From Bacillus sp. Marseille-Q3570 (GTDB lineage: Bacteria > Bacillota > Bacilli > Bacillales > Fictibacillaceae): a stretch of 64,000 nt of DNA. Under the pieces are notes generated by a model that had not been told where the DNA came from, did not search any database, and saw only the letters and a list, made by a program, of their open reading frames with translations. Each line of letters begins with the position of its first letter. Positions within the stretch are counted from its first letter, which is position 1. The translations under genes were made by a program, and so were the position numbers. This document shows positions 1 to 8,378 of the stretch, in pieces. The stretch covers positions 1 to 64,000 of the forward strand of contig NZ_CAMGYZ010000016.1 in assembly GCF_946151055.1 (NCBI RefSeq), in the 5' to 3' direction.

Positions 1-131
1 GTTGCCCACGTGTTACTCACCCGTCCGCCGCTGACCTCTGAGGAGCAAGCTCCTCGTTGGTCCGCTCGACTTGCATGTATTAGGCACGCCGCCAGCGTTC
101 GTCCTGAGCCAGGATCAAACTCTCCAATAAA
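1..131 (-). rRNA. rrs: 16S ribosomal RNA, 5' end only
   Basis: On the minus strand the sequence reads GAGAGTTTGATCCTGGCTCA and continues into the universal 16S 5' region (GACGAACGCTGGCGGCGTGC). The mature 5' end is placed at 131 by comparison with the usual TTTAT(C/T)GGAGAG start of Bacillus 16S. Only about 131 bases are inside the window; the gene runs off the left edge. It follows 12 tRNA genes on the same strand. Confidence 0.97.
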
Positions 132-250
132 TTGTTTGGCATAACGCCATTGAATTTATTGAGCATCGTTTGATTGCTCATTAAATGTAAAACTTAAAAA
201 TAGATTCAGGGTTCTTATTAAAAAGACCCGTTTTCACGCTTGGCTTTTGT

Positions 251-268
251 TCAGTTTTCAAAGAGCTG
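251..268 (-). promoter_or_regulatory. rRNA leader with boxA-like element
   Basis: The 258 bases between tRNA-Ile and the 16S gene contain, on the minus strand, GCTCTTTGAAAACTGAAC. This is the conserved leader motif ahead of Bacillus rRNA genes and matches a boxA antitermination element. I see no convincing separate sigma-A promoter in this gap, so the rRNA is probably transcribed from the promoter upstream of tRNA-Asn, but a second promoter cannot be excluded by eye. Confidence 0.65.
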
Positions 269-389
269 ACTTGCCCATGGATGGGCTGACTTCGATGTTG
301 TCACAGGACGTGACGTCTTTAATCGAAGTTCCTTTCGATGTATTGAGAATCAATTAGTAGATAGAAACTCTATTCGAAGGATTTGTTAA

Positions 390-466
<77 letters not shown>

Positions 467-476
467 ATTGAAAGAA

Positions 477-550
477 TGGAGCGGGTGATGAGAATCGAAC
501 TCACGACCAGAGCTTGGAAGGCTCTTGTTTTACCACTAAACTACACCCGC
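477..550 (-). tRNA. tRNA-Gly (TCC)
   Basis: 74-nt cloverleaf on the minus strand, acceptor GCGGGTG pairing with CACCCGC, anticodon TCC, encoded TCCA end. Confidence 0.97.
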
Positions 551-558
551 AAATGTGA

Positions 559-635
559 TGGTCGGGAAGACAGGATTTGAACCTGCGACCCCCTGGTCCC
601 AAACCAGGTGCTCTACCAAGCTGAGCCACTTCCCG
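559..635 (-). tRNA. tRNA-Pro (TGG)
   Basis: 77-nt cloverleaf on the minus strand with acceptor CGGGAAG/CTTCCCG, anticodon TGG and encoded ACCA end. Confidence 0.97.
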
Positions 636-640
636 TTATA

Positions 641-717
<77 letters not shown>

Positions 718-744
718 ATAAATGAATATATGGAGTTGAATTTA

Positions 745-830
745 TGGTGCGGTCGAGAGGACTCGAACCTCCACGGGTATACACCCACTAGCCCCTCAAG
801 CTAGCGCGTCTGCCATTCCGCCACGACCGC
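745..830 (-). tRNA. tRNA-Leu (GAG)
   Basis: 86-nt class II tRNA on the minus strand with long variable arm, acceptor GCGGTCG, anticodon GAG and encoded ACCA. In B. subtilis a tRNA-Leu of the syntenic trnS cluster is the ICEBs1 insertion site; here both leucine genes are undisturbed and no integrase is nearby. Confidence 0.97.
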
Positions 831-892
831 TAAATTGTTGATTTCCAAAACTAGTGATGCACCTTCAATGTACGTTGCACCAATTATAAGTA

Positions 893-978
893 TGGTGCGG
901 GTGGAGGGACTTGAACCCCCACGTCGCAAGGACACTAGATCCTAAGTCTAGCGCGTCTGCCAATTCCGCCACACCCGC
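893..978 (-). tRNA. tRNA-Leu (TAG)
   Basis: 86-nt class II tRNA on the minus strand, acceptor GCGGGTG, long variable arm, anticodon TAG, encoded ACCA. Confidence 0.97.
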
Positions 979-985
979 AAAAAAG

Positions 986-1061
986 TGGTGAGCCATGAAG
1001 GACTCGAACCTTCGACCCTCTGATTAAAAGTCAGATGCTCTACCGACTGAGCTAATGGCTC
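986..1061 (-). tRNA. tRNA-Lys (TTT)
   Basis: 76-nt cloverleaf on the minus strand with acceptor GAGCCAT, anticodon TTT and encoded ACCA. Confidence 0.97.
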
Positions 1062-1065
1062 ATTA

Positions 1066-1140
1066 TGGCTGGGCTAGCTGGATTCGAACCAACGCATGAC
1101 GGAGTCAAAGTCCGTTGCCTTACCGCTTGGCTATAGCCCA
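1066..1140 (-). tRNA. tRNA-Gln (TTG)
   Basis: 75-nt cloverleaf on the minus strand with acceptor TGGGCTA, anticodon TTG and encoded GCCA. Confidence 0.97.
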
Positions 1141-1169
1141 TCGCATAACAATACATTTAAAATTATAAA

Positions 1170-1245
1170 TGGCGGACCCGACCGGATTCGAACCGGCGAT
1201 CTCCTGCGTGACAGGCAGGCATGTTAACCCCTACACCACGGGTCC
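1170..1245 (-). tRNA. tRNA-Asp (GTC)
   Basis: 76-nt cloverleaf on the minus strand with acceptor GGACCCG, anticodon GTC and encoded GCCA. Confidence 0.97.
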
Positions 1246-1286
1246 ATTCAGTTGAATGATTAATCAAATTTGTGTCAAAAATAAAA

Positions 1287-1361
1287 TGGTGACCCCTACG
1301 GGATTCGAACCCGTGTTACCGCCGTGAAAGGGCGGTGTCTTAACCACTTGACCAAGGGGCC
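1287..1361 (-). tRNA. tRNA-Glu (TTC)
   Basis: 75-nt cloverleaf on the minus strand with acceptor GGCCCCT, anticodon TTC and encoded ACCA. Confidence 0.97.
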
Positions 1362-1389
1362 TAGCTTAACGTTTTAAAATGAACTTGAA

Positions 1390-1480
1390 TGGCGGAGAAG
1401 GAGGGATTTGAACCCTCGCGCCGCTTACACGACCTACACCCTTAGCAGGGGCGCCCCTTCAGCCACTTGGGTACTTCTCC
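1390..1480 (-). tRNA. tRNA-Ser (GCT)
   Basis: 91-nt class II tRNA on the minus strand with long variable arm, acceptor GGAGAAG, anticodon GCT and encoded GCCA. Confidence 0.97.
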
Positions 1481-1483
1481 GTA

Positions 1484-1558
1484 TGGCTCCACAGGCAGGA
1501 CTCGAACCTGCGACCGATCGGTTAACAGCCGATAGCTCTACCACTGAGCTACTGTGGA
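1484..1558 (-). tRNA. tRNA-Asn (GTT)
   Basis: 75-nt cloverleaf on the minus strand with acceptor TCCACAG, anticodon GTT and encoded GCCA. It is the promoter-proximal gene of the 12-tRNA cluster. Confidence 0.97.
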
Positions 1559-1592
1559 ATAATGTGTGTTTCGTTTTTTAGCGACAATAAAT

Positions 1593-1621
1593 ATTGTACA
1601 ACACACGAACGATGAAGTCAA
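1593..1621 (-). promoter_or_regulatory. Strong sigma-A promoter of the tRNA/rRNA operon
   Basis: On the minus strand TTGACT (1616-1621) is separated by exactly 17 bases from TACAAT (1593-1598), and the start site would lie about 25-30 bases before tRNA-Asn. No other promoter of this quality is seen down to the 16S gene. Confidence 0.8.
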
Positions 1622-1733
1622 TAACTTTTTTTGCGAAAAAGAAGCTTAAATTTCATGTGACTTTGTCGTATTTTAAGAGCTTGCCTCTATAGCGACTTAA
1701 TTAAAGTAACATAATCATTTTTGTTAGTCAATA

Positions 1734-2183
1734 CTATTTTAGATTTAACTTTCCGTTGCATTTTCCGCATACGAACTTGCGTGTATCGACCCTTCGCTTG
1801 CGTGGATATTGCTGGCCGCATTCTCCACATAGATAGATGTATTTGATCGGTTCACGTCTTCGCTCCCCAGGGATGATCTGGCAATATCGGCTGCCGCCGA
1901 CTTGTTTTAATAACGCTTTGAAATCCTGATCACGGTGCCGATAACCTTTTTTCATCAAATGAAGGTGGTAGTGGCAAAGTTCATGCTTGATGATGCCGAT
2001 GAATTCGTCGAGGCCATGAATATCCAGCTGCTTCCTGTTGAATTCGAGATCGTGGCTCTTCAAGAGATAGCGGCCACCCGTCGTCTTAAGTCGATTATTG
2101 AACCTCGCTTTATGTTTGAATGGCCGACCGAAAAATTCAGTTGATATGTTTTCCACTAATTGCTGCAATTCGTTTGTGTCCAT
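1734..2183 (-). CDS. ydcK: SprT-like zinc-binding protein (YdcK family)
   Basis: 149-residue SprT-family protein. The metalloprotease-type motif HELCH is at residues 67-71 with a further histidine near 83, and two CxxC pairs (C119/C122 and C139/C142) form a C-terminal zinc ribbon. The family resembles eukaryotic SprT/Spartan proteases, but the bacterial role is not established. An in-frame TTG at 2192 touches the Shine-Dalgarno AAAGGA (2193-2198), so the ATG nine bases downstream of it (2181-2183) is the better start. An extended -10 element (TGTTATACT, 2248-2256) could be its promoter. It sits between cmpA/tex and the tRNA cluster as in B. subtilis. Confidence 0.88.
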   Translation of the reverse strand: MDTNELQQLVENISTEFFGRPFKHKARFNNRLKTTGGRYLLKSHDLEFNRKQLDIHGLDEFIGIIKHELCHYHLHLMKKGYRHRDQDFKALLKQVGGSRYCQIIPGERRREPIKYIYLCGECGQQYPRKRRVDTRKFVCGKCNGKLNLK

Positions 2184-2324
2184 TTCTTTCAATCCTTTTC
2201 GTTTCTCTCTCTATTTTGCCAAAGGTTCTCCAAAATGAAAAGTAAACAGTATAACACGAACAAAGGCAAGCCTTCTCACATAGACTAATAACCACCATTA
2301 AGGAAATTTGGGGAGGGGCTCATC

Positions 2325-2438
2325 GTGCCTTACTGGTTTAAAAAGCAGTTAAGGAATGCGTATTTCAACAAAGACCGTTACCAAATCAAATTATTGAACC
2401 AATGTTGGTTTTTTTACAGAAAAAAACACTGCTCTTAA
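2325..2438 (+). CDS. cmpA: Spore coat/cortex morphogenesis regulator CmpA, 37 residues
   Basis: A GTG start after GGGGAGGGG (2310-2318) opens a 37-codon frame beginning MPYWFKKQLRNAYF and ending with NQCWFFYRKKHCS. Length, composition and position between ydcK and tex match B. subtilis CmpA, a small sporulation protein known to act with ClpXP in clearing SpoIVA when spore envelope assembly fails. The TAA stop lies inside the loop region of the terminator shared with tex. A CATAGACTA element (2278-2286) resembles a sigma-E -10 box, but no clear -35 is visible. The gene is convergent with tex. Confidence 0.88.
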   Translation: MPYWFKKQLRNAYFNKDRYQIKLLNQCWFFYRKKHCS

Positions 2439-2455
2439 CAAGCAGTGCTTTTTGT
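2419..2455. terminator. Bidirectional terminator between cmpA and tex
   Basis: CACTGCT (2427-2433) pairs with AGCAGTG (2441-2447), with A-runs on the left and T-runs on the right, so it can end tex on the minus strand and cmpA on the plus strand. Confidence 0.85.
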
Positions 2456-2462
2456 GTATTCC

Positions 2463-4619
2463 TTAATTGGTTACCATCGTCAAGGCGATCCGTTGTTTAT
2501 CCAGATTCACCTGTTCTACCCAAACTTTTACGACTTGCCCTACATGAACGACATCCATCGGGTGCTTCACATAGTTTTTACTAAGTTTAGATATATGGAC
2601 CAGGCCGTCTTGCTTGACTCCAATGTCGACAAACGCCCCGAAATCGACGACGTTGCGGACGGTTCCTTCAAGTTCCATACCCTCCATGAGGTCTTCCATT
2701 TTCAAGACATCCGTCTTTAATAAAGGCTTGGTCACTTCATCGCGAGGGTCTCTTGACGGCTTCACAAGCGCATCGACAATATCCTTCAAGGTCAGTTCCC
2801 CAATATCCAATTTCTCTGCGTACTCTCTTAAATCAACCGACTGGAGCTTTTTCTTGATTTCCTCCGTACCGATTTCTTGTTCTGTCATATTCAATAAGCT
2901 CAAAAGCTTACGTGTATCGTCGTAGGTTTCGGGATGGATCGGGGTTTGATCAAGTGGGTTTTTCCCTTCGACAATTCTTAAGAACCCGATACACTGTTCG
3001 TACGTTTTAGATCCTAGACGAGGGATCTTTTTCAATTGAGTCCTGCTTGTGAACTTTCCTTCTTCTTCTCTTTTTTGGACAATGTTATTCGCGACAACCT
3101 TTGATAAGCCGGCGACATATTGCAGCAAAGACGATGAAGCTGTGTTTACGTTTACTCCAACCTGATTGACCACTGTTTCCACGACGAATGTAAGAGATTC
3201 ATTCAAACGCTTTTGTGATACGTCATGCTGATATTGGCCTACCCCGATCGACTTAGGGTCGATTTTTACGAGCTCAGATAATGGATCCTGCAATCTTCTT
3301 GCGATTGACACCGCACTGCGCTCCTCGACCTTCAAATCAGGAAATTCTTGACGAGCGATATCTGAAGCAGAGTAGACGCTTGCACCAGCTTCATTGACGA
3401 TCAGGTATGCCAATGGACGTTCCATCTCTTTGATCAGGTCGGCGACGAATTGTTCCGTTTCCCTGGATCCTGTTCCGTTTCCGATCGCAACAATTTCAAC
3501 ATCATGGCGTTCAATCATCTTTTTCAAAATCATTTTCGACTTTTCGATATCCGAACGCGGCGGAGTGGGATACATGACATCAATCGCTAATGTTTTACCG
3601 GTTTCATCGACCACAGCCAGTTTACAACCTGTCCGATACCCTGGATCGACTCCCAACGCTACCTTACCTTTCAATGGTGGCTGTAATAAAAGGTGTCTGA
3701 GGTTTTCTGAAAAAATACGAATCGCCTGTTCATCTGCAATTTCTGTCAATTCGTTCCGTATATCACGCTCGATTGATGGAGCGATCAAACGCTTATAGCT
3801 GTCTGCAATGGAACGTTCGATGTATTCAGCTGATGAAGATCCTCTCTTCACATACTTATTGTTCAGTTTGTTTAAAATTTTATCGGAAGGAGCAGCAATC
3901 GACACCTTCAAAACGTCTTCTTTTTCCCCGCGATTTACGGCTAACGTCCGGTGAGGAACGATTTTCTTTACAGGCTCCTGATAGTCATAATACATTTCAT
4001 AGGTTTTGTCTTCAGGTTCCTCTTTTCCTTTCAGTTTCGTTTCCACCATGCCTTCCTGAAAAGTAAGCGAACGGATCCATGCACGGTTATCAGAATCATC
4101 CGATACTCTTTCAGCTATAATATCTTCCGCACCTTGAATAGCTTCTTCGGGGCTTTGTACACTTTTTTCTTCAGAAACGAAACGTTGAGCTTCTATTTCA
4201 ATATCCACACCGCTTTTCTGATTCAGAATCAGTTCCGCTAGTGGTTCCAGTCCTTTTTCTTTAGCTGTTGTAGCACGCGTGCGTTTCTTTTGCTTATATG
4301 GACGGTACAGATCTTCAACCTGTTGGAGTTTGGTGGCTTTATGTATGTCCGATTTCAATTCATCTGTCAATTTGTCTTGTTCTTCAATTAATCGTAGAAC
4401 TTCTTCTTTTCGCTTTTCGAGATTCCGTTTATATTCCCAGCTTTCCGAAACGTTGCGGATCTGTACTTCATCTGCTGCGCCCGTCAATTCTTTCCGGTAT
4501 CTTGCGATGAACGGGACCGTATTTCCCTCTTCAAGAAGTTCGATGATATTTTTAATATACTTTTGAGATAGTTGAGTTTCTTTTGATACTTGCAAAATTA
4601 ATTCTGTGTTCGTCTCCAA
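2463..4619 (-). CDS. tex: Tex family RNA-binding transcription accessory protein
   Basis: 718 residues, normal for Tex/YdcI. An N-terminal helical domain comes first, then a YqgF/RNase H-like domain (about 325-440, ALGVDPGYRTGC), helix-hairpin-helix repeats (about 490-560) and a C-terminal S1 RNA-binding domain (about 645-715, GMELEGTVRNVVDFGAF). Tex proteins bind nucleic acid and influence transcription; the exact role in Bacilli is not settled. The start is a TTG at 4617-4619 behind a strong AAGGAGGAG site. It follows rsbX after a terminator, so it is probably transcribed separately from the sigB operon. Confidence 0.95.
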   Translation of the reverse strand: METNTELILQVSKETQLSQKYIKNIIELLEEGNTVPFIARYRKELTGAADEVQIRNVSESWEYKRNLEKRKEEVLRLIEEQDKLTDELKSDIHKATKLQQVEDLYRPYKQKKRTRATTAKEKGLEPLAELILNQKSGVDIEIEAQRFVSEEKSVQSPEEAIQGAEDIIAERVSDDSDNRAWIRSLTFQEGMVETKLKGKEEPEDKTYEMYYDYQEPVKKIVPHRTLAVNRGEKEDVLKVSIAAPSDKILNKLNNKYVKRGSSSAEYIERSIADSYKRLIAPSIERDIRNELTEIADEQAIRIFSENLRHLLLQPPLKGKVALGVDPGYRTGCKLAVVDETGKTLAIDVMYPTPPRSDIEKSKMILKKMIERHDVEIVAIGNGTGSRETEQFVADLIKEMERPLAYLIVNEAGASVYSASDIARQEFPDLKVEERSAVSIARRLQDPLSELVKIDPKSIGVGQYQHDVSQKRLNESLTFVVETVVNQVGVNVNTASSSLLQYVAGLSKVVANNIVQKREEEGKFTSRTQLKKIPRLGSKTYEQCIGFLRIVEGKNPLDQTPIHPETYDDTRKLLSLLNMTEQEIGTEEIKKKLQSVDLREYAEKLDIGELTLKDIVDALVKPSRDPRDEVTKPLLKTDVLKMEDLMEGMELEGTVRNVVDFGAFVDIGVKQDGLVHISKLSKNYVKHPMDVVHVGQVVKVWVEQVNLDKQRIALTMVTN

Positions 4620-4685
4620 ACTTGCTCCTCCTTGTAAAACTGATATACGTACAAGTTTACCAAATTAGAGGCACCTTTGTAATCT

Positions 4686-4725
4686 ACACAAAAAAGAGCT
4701 CTCCCACATACGAGAAAACTCTTTT
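4686..4725 (-). terminator. Terminator of the sigB operon
   Basis: On the minus strand AAAAGAG (4719-4725) pairs with CTCTTTT (4692-4698) and is followed by T residues. It overlaps the rsbX stop codon. Confidence 0.75.
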
Positions 4726-5326
4726 AAGTGACTTTCCCTATTACGAATGTCATATCATCAGCTACTGTACCGCATTTTTGGCGTAAATAACTGGCTGCCA
4801 CTCTTGGATTTCTTGACTTCATTACATTCCGTTTATCTGGTGAGGATAGTTCAACCCCATCTGAATAGGCGATGAACATGGATCCTGCTTGATATTGAAT
4901 TTCTCTTACATCAAAATTTGCAGGTTTACCTGAAAGAAAACCAGATTTCGGAATCGCATGAATCAGTTTTCCGGAGGGCAAGCCGATAATGAGACGGATA
5001 TTGCCTACGCCGCAATATTCAAGCAAGTTCTTCTGAAAATGAACTTTAAAAATCGTCAATACTGCTCCTCGTGTATATTGAAGAGATTCGTTGCAAAGCT
5101 TCATTAACGTATAGACATCTTTGTCGTGATACTCTTCAACGACTTGAACAGTTTTAGTAGAAGCCTCATGTGCCGCCTGACCGCTTCCTAAACCGTCTGC
5201 AACAACGCAGATAAAATATTCATCGGTTTCTTTCGCAAAATAGCTGTCACCGTTACACTGTCCTTCCACTTTGGATCGTTGGAAGGTACTCCAGTCTACA
5301 TGATGGTGGACATAATTCTCAATCAT
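4724..5326 (-). CDS. rsbX: RsbX, PP2C-type serine phosphatase (stressosome feedback)
   Basis: 200-residue PP2C-like phosphatase. Metal-binding aspartate motifs are visible (VVADGLGSGQAA near 42, AYSDGVE near 154, DDMTFVIG near the C terminus). In B. subtilis RsbX removes phosphates from RsbS and RsbR and so resets the stressosome. It is the last gene of the operon and overlaps sigB by 8 bases, implying coupled translation. Confidence 0.95.
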   Translation of the reverse strand: MIENYVHHHVDWSTFQRSKVEGQCNGDSYFAKETDEYFICVVADGLGSGQAAHEASTKTVQVVEEYHDKDVYTLMKLCNESLQYTRGAVLTIFKVHFQKNLLEYCGVGNIRLIIGLPSGKLIHAIPKSGFLSGKPANFDVREIQYQAGSMFIAYSDGVELSSPDKRNVMKSRNPRVAASYLRQKCGTVADDMTFVIGKVT

Positions 5327-6122
5327 GATTCAGTGCCTCCGAAGGATCGACACGTATAGCATCCCTCAACTTTTCAAGTGCTCTGCGCTGTAATCTCGAT
5401 ACATGCATCTGTGAAATATCCAAGCGTTTACCTGTTTCCTTTTGGCTTAAATTTTCAAAGTAAGTGCATTGTAATATCTGTTGTTCCCGTTCTGACAATA
5501 CATGAAAAGCCTTTTGCAATAACATACGCTGATCTGTTTGTTCATAACCGCTTTCGGTACTTCCTACAAGATCCAGGAGAGTGACCGTACTGCCTTCCTG
5601 GTCAGCTTCAATCGAGCTGTCGACTGAAAGGGCTTGATAACTTTTGCCCATTTCCATCGTTTCCAGGATTTCTTCTTCTGAAGAGTCCAGGTGTTCTGCA
5701 ATCTCTTCGACTCTAGGTGAGCGCTGAAGTTCATTGGTAAGCTCTTCAACCGCTCGTTTGATTCGTGGACTAAGTTCCTTGATCCTTCTCGGGACATGGA
5801 CACTCCAGGTCTTATCACGAATAAAACGCTTGATTTCACCAATTATGGTCGGAACCGCGAAGGACTCGAAACTTCTTCCGAAATCAGGGTCATAACGTCG
5901 AAAAGCAGCCAGTAGACCGATCATGCCTACCTGCACTAAGTCATCATGGATGCTTTTCCCTTTCGAAAATTTCCGCGCAAGCGAATGGACAAGGTCCTGA
6001 TAATGTTCGACAAGTATCGTTTGGATTTCTTGATTCTCTGGGTCTTCCCGTAGTTGTTCTAATAACTCGTAGACGAAGTCCTTATTGTGAGGGGGCTGAC
6101 TTGTATTGGTCGACACTTTCAT
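5319..6122 (-). CDS. sigB: RNA polymerase sigma factor SigB (general stress)
   Basis: 267-residue sigma factor of the SigB/F/G group. Region 2 includes VGMIGLLAAFRRYDP and FESFAVPTIIGEIKRF, the characteristic DKTWSVHVPRR follows, and region 4 ends with SQMHVSRLQRRALEKLR. It directs the general stress regulon and is held inactive by RsbW. An upstream in-frame GTG (6131) overlaps the Shine-Dalgarno, so the ATG at 6120-6122, eight bases after AGAGG, is preferred. It overlaps the end of rsbW by about 40 bases. Confidence 0.97.
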   Translation of the reverse strand: MKVSTNTSQPPHNKDFVYELLEQLREDPENQEIQTILVEHYQDLVHSLARKFSKGKSIHDDLVQVGMIGLLAAFRRYDPDFGRSFESFAVPTIIGEIKRFIRDKTWSVHVPRRIKELSPRIKRAVEELTNELQRSPRVEEIAEHLDSSEEEILETMEMGKSYQALSVDSSIEADQEGSTVTLLDLVGSTESGYEQTDQRMLLQKAFHVLSEREQQILQCTYFENLSQKETGKRLDISQMHVSRLQRRALEKLRDAIRVDPSEALNHD

Positions 6123-6555
6123 CCACCCCACCTCTGTTTAGGTATTTCGTCATCATGACTACCACTCCTGCTTCATCGCTAATATCAACTTTATCCATTA
6201 GCGTTTCAATCAAGAAAAGACCCAACCCTCCTTCATTAATTTGCTCGACAGGTTTACCATTTACTGGACCGGTACTTAGTTTTGTCGCTTCTACATCAAA
6301 GCTTTTCCCTTTATCCATGACAGTAATTTCGATTTTATCATCAAACATGCCGTAAGAAAGGTGGATTTCACCATCATCCTCTGAGCCGTATGCATGATTC
6401 ACTGCATTTGTAATTGCTTCTGAAACCGCAATTTTAATGTCTTCGATTTCATCGAATGTATAACCCATTCTACTTGCTATGCCAGAAACCGTCAGTCTTG
6501 CTACACCAACATAATCGGGCTTGGCCGGAATCACCATTTCGATAACGTCACTCAT
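6082..6555 (-). CDS. rsbW: RsbW, anti-sigma-B factor and serine kinase
   Basis: 157-residue GHKL-fold kinase. ATP-binding boxes are visible: N-box EAITNAVNHAYG, G1 box VMDKGKSFD and G2 box NEGGLGLFLI. RsbW binds SigB, and phosphorylates RsbV to keep it from releasing SigB. It overlaps rsbV by 4 bases and sigB at the other end, the usual partner-switch arrangement. Confidence 0.97.
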   Translation of the reverse strand: MSDVIEMVIPAKPDYVGVARLTVSGIASRMGYTFDEIEDIKIAVSEAITNAVNHAYGSEDDGEIHLSYGMFDDKIEITVMDKGKSFDVEATKLSTGPVNGKPVEQINEGGLGLFLIETLMDKVDISDEAGVVVMMTKYLNRGGVDESVDQYKSAPSQ

Positions 6556-6887
6556 CGCGCCTCCTCCTCCTGGTTATTCTCGATGTTCATCACTTCCGTA
6601 AGACCTGTGATTTCAAATAATCTTTCAACACGGTCGGTCATACCAGTGAGTGTCAGAGTACTCCCATATTGTTGTGAGGATTTTAGCGCACCAACAAAAA
6701 CACCAAGCCCCGTACTATCCATATATTGGACTCCGCTGAGGTCGACAACGACTTGCTGGTTTGGCTTTTGCGTAGCTTCCAACAATGTCTCTTTCAGTTT
6801 AGGTGCAGTATAAGCATCCACCTCACCCACTAATACTAATTCATCTATATGAGCATCTGTTTCTTTCTTATTAATCTGTAAATTCAT
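6552..6887 (-). CDS. rsbV: RsbV, anti-anti-sigma factor (STAS domain)
   Basis: 111-residue single STAS domain. The phosphorylatable serine lies in the motif YMDSTGLGVF (S58). Unphosphorylated RsbV captures RsbW and frees SigB; RsbU removes the phosphate. It is the first gene behind the internal sigma-B promoter. Confidence 0.97.
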   Translation of the reverse strand: MNLQINKKETDAHIDELVLVGEVDAYTAPKLKETLLEATQKPNQQVVVDLSGVQYMDSTGLGVFVGALKSSQQYGSTLTLTGMTDRVERLFEITGLTEVMNIENNQEEEAR

Positions 6888-6929
6888 CTTCGACTTCCCC
6901 CTTGTGTATAGGAATGCATTACTTTATCA

Positions 6930-6955
6930 ATACCACAACTTAACTGAGGCTAAAC
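6930..6955 (-). promoter_or_regulatory. Sigma-B-type promoter ahead of rsbV
   Basis: On the minus strand GTTTAG (6950-6955) and TGGTAT (6930-6935) are 14 bases apart, each one mismatch from the sigma-B consensus GTTTAA/GGGTAT. The -35 box includes the TAG stop codon of rsbU. The position matches the known autoregulatory promoter of B. subtilis rsbV-rsbW-sigB-rsbX. Confidence 0.85.
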
Positions 6956-7963
6956 CGTTCTTTTCAAAATAATTAAGGTAAAATCATCCCTTAATTCAAA
7001 TTCCTGTAATTGTTCAAGTTCGGCATAGACATTATCTACGATTTCTTGTGGTGATAAATGCATGTGGGAACGGATCAACGAAACCACTTCATCTCTAGAA
7101 ATAAATCCACTGCTGGTCCGACACTCTGTTACACCGTCCGAAAGCATGATGATCATATCACCTGCTTCGATTTTCTTTTCGTATTGCTTGTATTTTGTAT
7201 TCCGCGAGATACCTAGTACGAGGCCTTTTGCGGTGAATTCTTCGAAATCATCTGTTAATGCATTATAATAAAAACCTGGTTCGTGACCGGCACCCGCATA
7301 AAAAAAGCGATGGAGGTCTGTATTATAATGACCATAAAACATCGTAATGAACATTGTGGGATCAACATTCTGTTCCACCACACGATTTAAGTTTTCGAGT
7401 ACGATATTCGGGTGATTCTGTTGTTCCGGTAAACTGTCCATCGCATATTTGATCATCGACATACAAAGTGCAGCAGGGACTCCCTTTCCGATGACGTCTG
7501 CAACAGCTACGCTGATCGAGTCTGGACTGTTTTGCACGAAGTGATAATAATCTCCGCTCATTTTCTTAGCCGCTTTACTAATTACACCTATATCAAGTCC
7601 ATCCACTTTAGGAACTTCCCCTTGAAGAAGAGTCTGCTGCATGCTCGCGGCTACCTCTATTTCAGATTCAAGGGCTAATTGTTTGTCACGGAGTATTTGA
7701 TGCTCACGATAAGCCATGCCATATCCCATCATGACTTCTATCAAGAAATCAAATGAATCCTTTACCTCTTCGGGAATATCGCCGTTCAGAGATTCGAGCA
7801 CTGTATAGTGAATATTGATCACTTCTTCAGGGGAGATGTTCTGTTCAATCATTTTCCGGCTGAATTGTTGTGCTTTATATAGGGCTTGTTCTGTTCTACC
7901 ACTTAAGTAAGCAGATAAAAACTGTTCATACCTTTCTACTAATAAACCTTTATCCCCCAACAT
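6950..7963 (-). CDS. rsbU: RsbU, PP2C phosphatase acting on RsbV-P
   Basis: 337 residues. An N-terminal four-helix RsbT-binding domain (about 1-80) is followed by a linker helix and a PPM/PP2C phosphatase domain with metal-binding motifs GDYYH, VADVIGKGVPAA and MLSDGVTE. Free RsbT binds and activates it. The ATG at 7961-7963 follows AGGAGG at good spacing; an in-frame ATG at 7987 would overlap rsbT and lacks a site, so it is rejected. Confidence 0.96.
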   Translation of the reverse strand: MLGDKGLLVERYEQFLSAYLSGRTEQALYKAQQFSRKMIEQNISPEEVINIHYTVLESLNGDIPEEVKDSFDFLIEVMMGYGMAYREHQILRDKQLALESEIEVAASMQQTLLQGEVPKVDGLDIGVISKAAKKMSGDYYHFVQNSPDSISVAVADVIGKGVPAALCMSMIKYAMDSLPEQQNHPNIVLENLNRVVEQNVDPTMFITMFYGHYNTDLHRFFYAGAGHEPGFYYNALTDDFEEFTAKGLVLGISRNTKYKQYEKKIEAGDMIIMLSDGVTECRTSSGFISRDEVVSLIRSHMHLSPQEIVDNVYAELEQLQEFELRDDFTLIILKRTV

Positions 7964-7974
7964 CTGCGATCCTC

Positions 7975-8376
7975 CTAGCGGAGCCATTTGGTAATATATA
8001 TTTCTGTTCCTACATCTACTGTAGATTGGATTGCAAATTCATCCATCAGTCGCTTCACCCCTGGCAGACCAGCTCCCAGTCCACCAGATGTTGTATAGCC
8101 ATCTTCCATTACTTTACGTATATCCTGTATACCAGGTCCGGTATCATTCGCAACAATCCGAAGACCCCTTCGGTTACCTTCTTCAATCGGTTCGATGCAA
8201 ATTTTTCCGTTCCCTGCATATAGATATATGTTTCTTGCTAATTCGGATATCGCTGTTGTAATTCTGGCTTGATCTACACTTGAAAAGCCTAGATCTTTCG
8301 CTAAGTCTCTACCTAATTGACGTGCGCTGACAATATCCCATTCGTTTCGTACATCTACACAGGATTGGACGGTCAT
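7975..8376 (-). CDS. rsbT: RsbT, serine/threonine kinase of the stressosome
   Basis: 133 residues, a GHKL kinase with AISELARNIYLYAG, NDTGPGI and GGLGAGLPGVKRL boxes. It phosphorylates RsbS and RsbR, then leaves the stressosome to activate RsbU. The ATG at 8382 abuts the Shine-Dalgarno GGAGGG and overlaps the rsbS stop; the ATG at 8374-8376 has proper spacing, gives the 133-residue length of the B. subtilis protein and aligns with its MNDQSCV start. Confidence 0.96.
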   Translation of the reverse strand: MTVQSCVDVRNEWDIVSARQLGRDLAKDLGFSSVDQARITTAISELARNIYLYAGNGKICIEPIEEGNRRGLRIVANDTGPGIQDIRKVMEDGYTTSGGLGAGLPGVKRLMDEFAIQSTVDVGTEIYITKWLR

Positions 8377-8378
8377 AC

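Noticed and set aside
745-978. Possible integrated element at the leucine tRNA genes
   Set aside because: Both tRNA-Leu genes are complete and no integrase or direct repeat of the tRNA 3' end is nearby.
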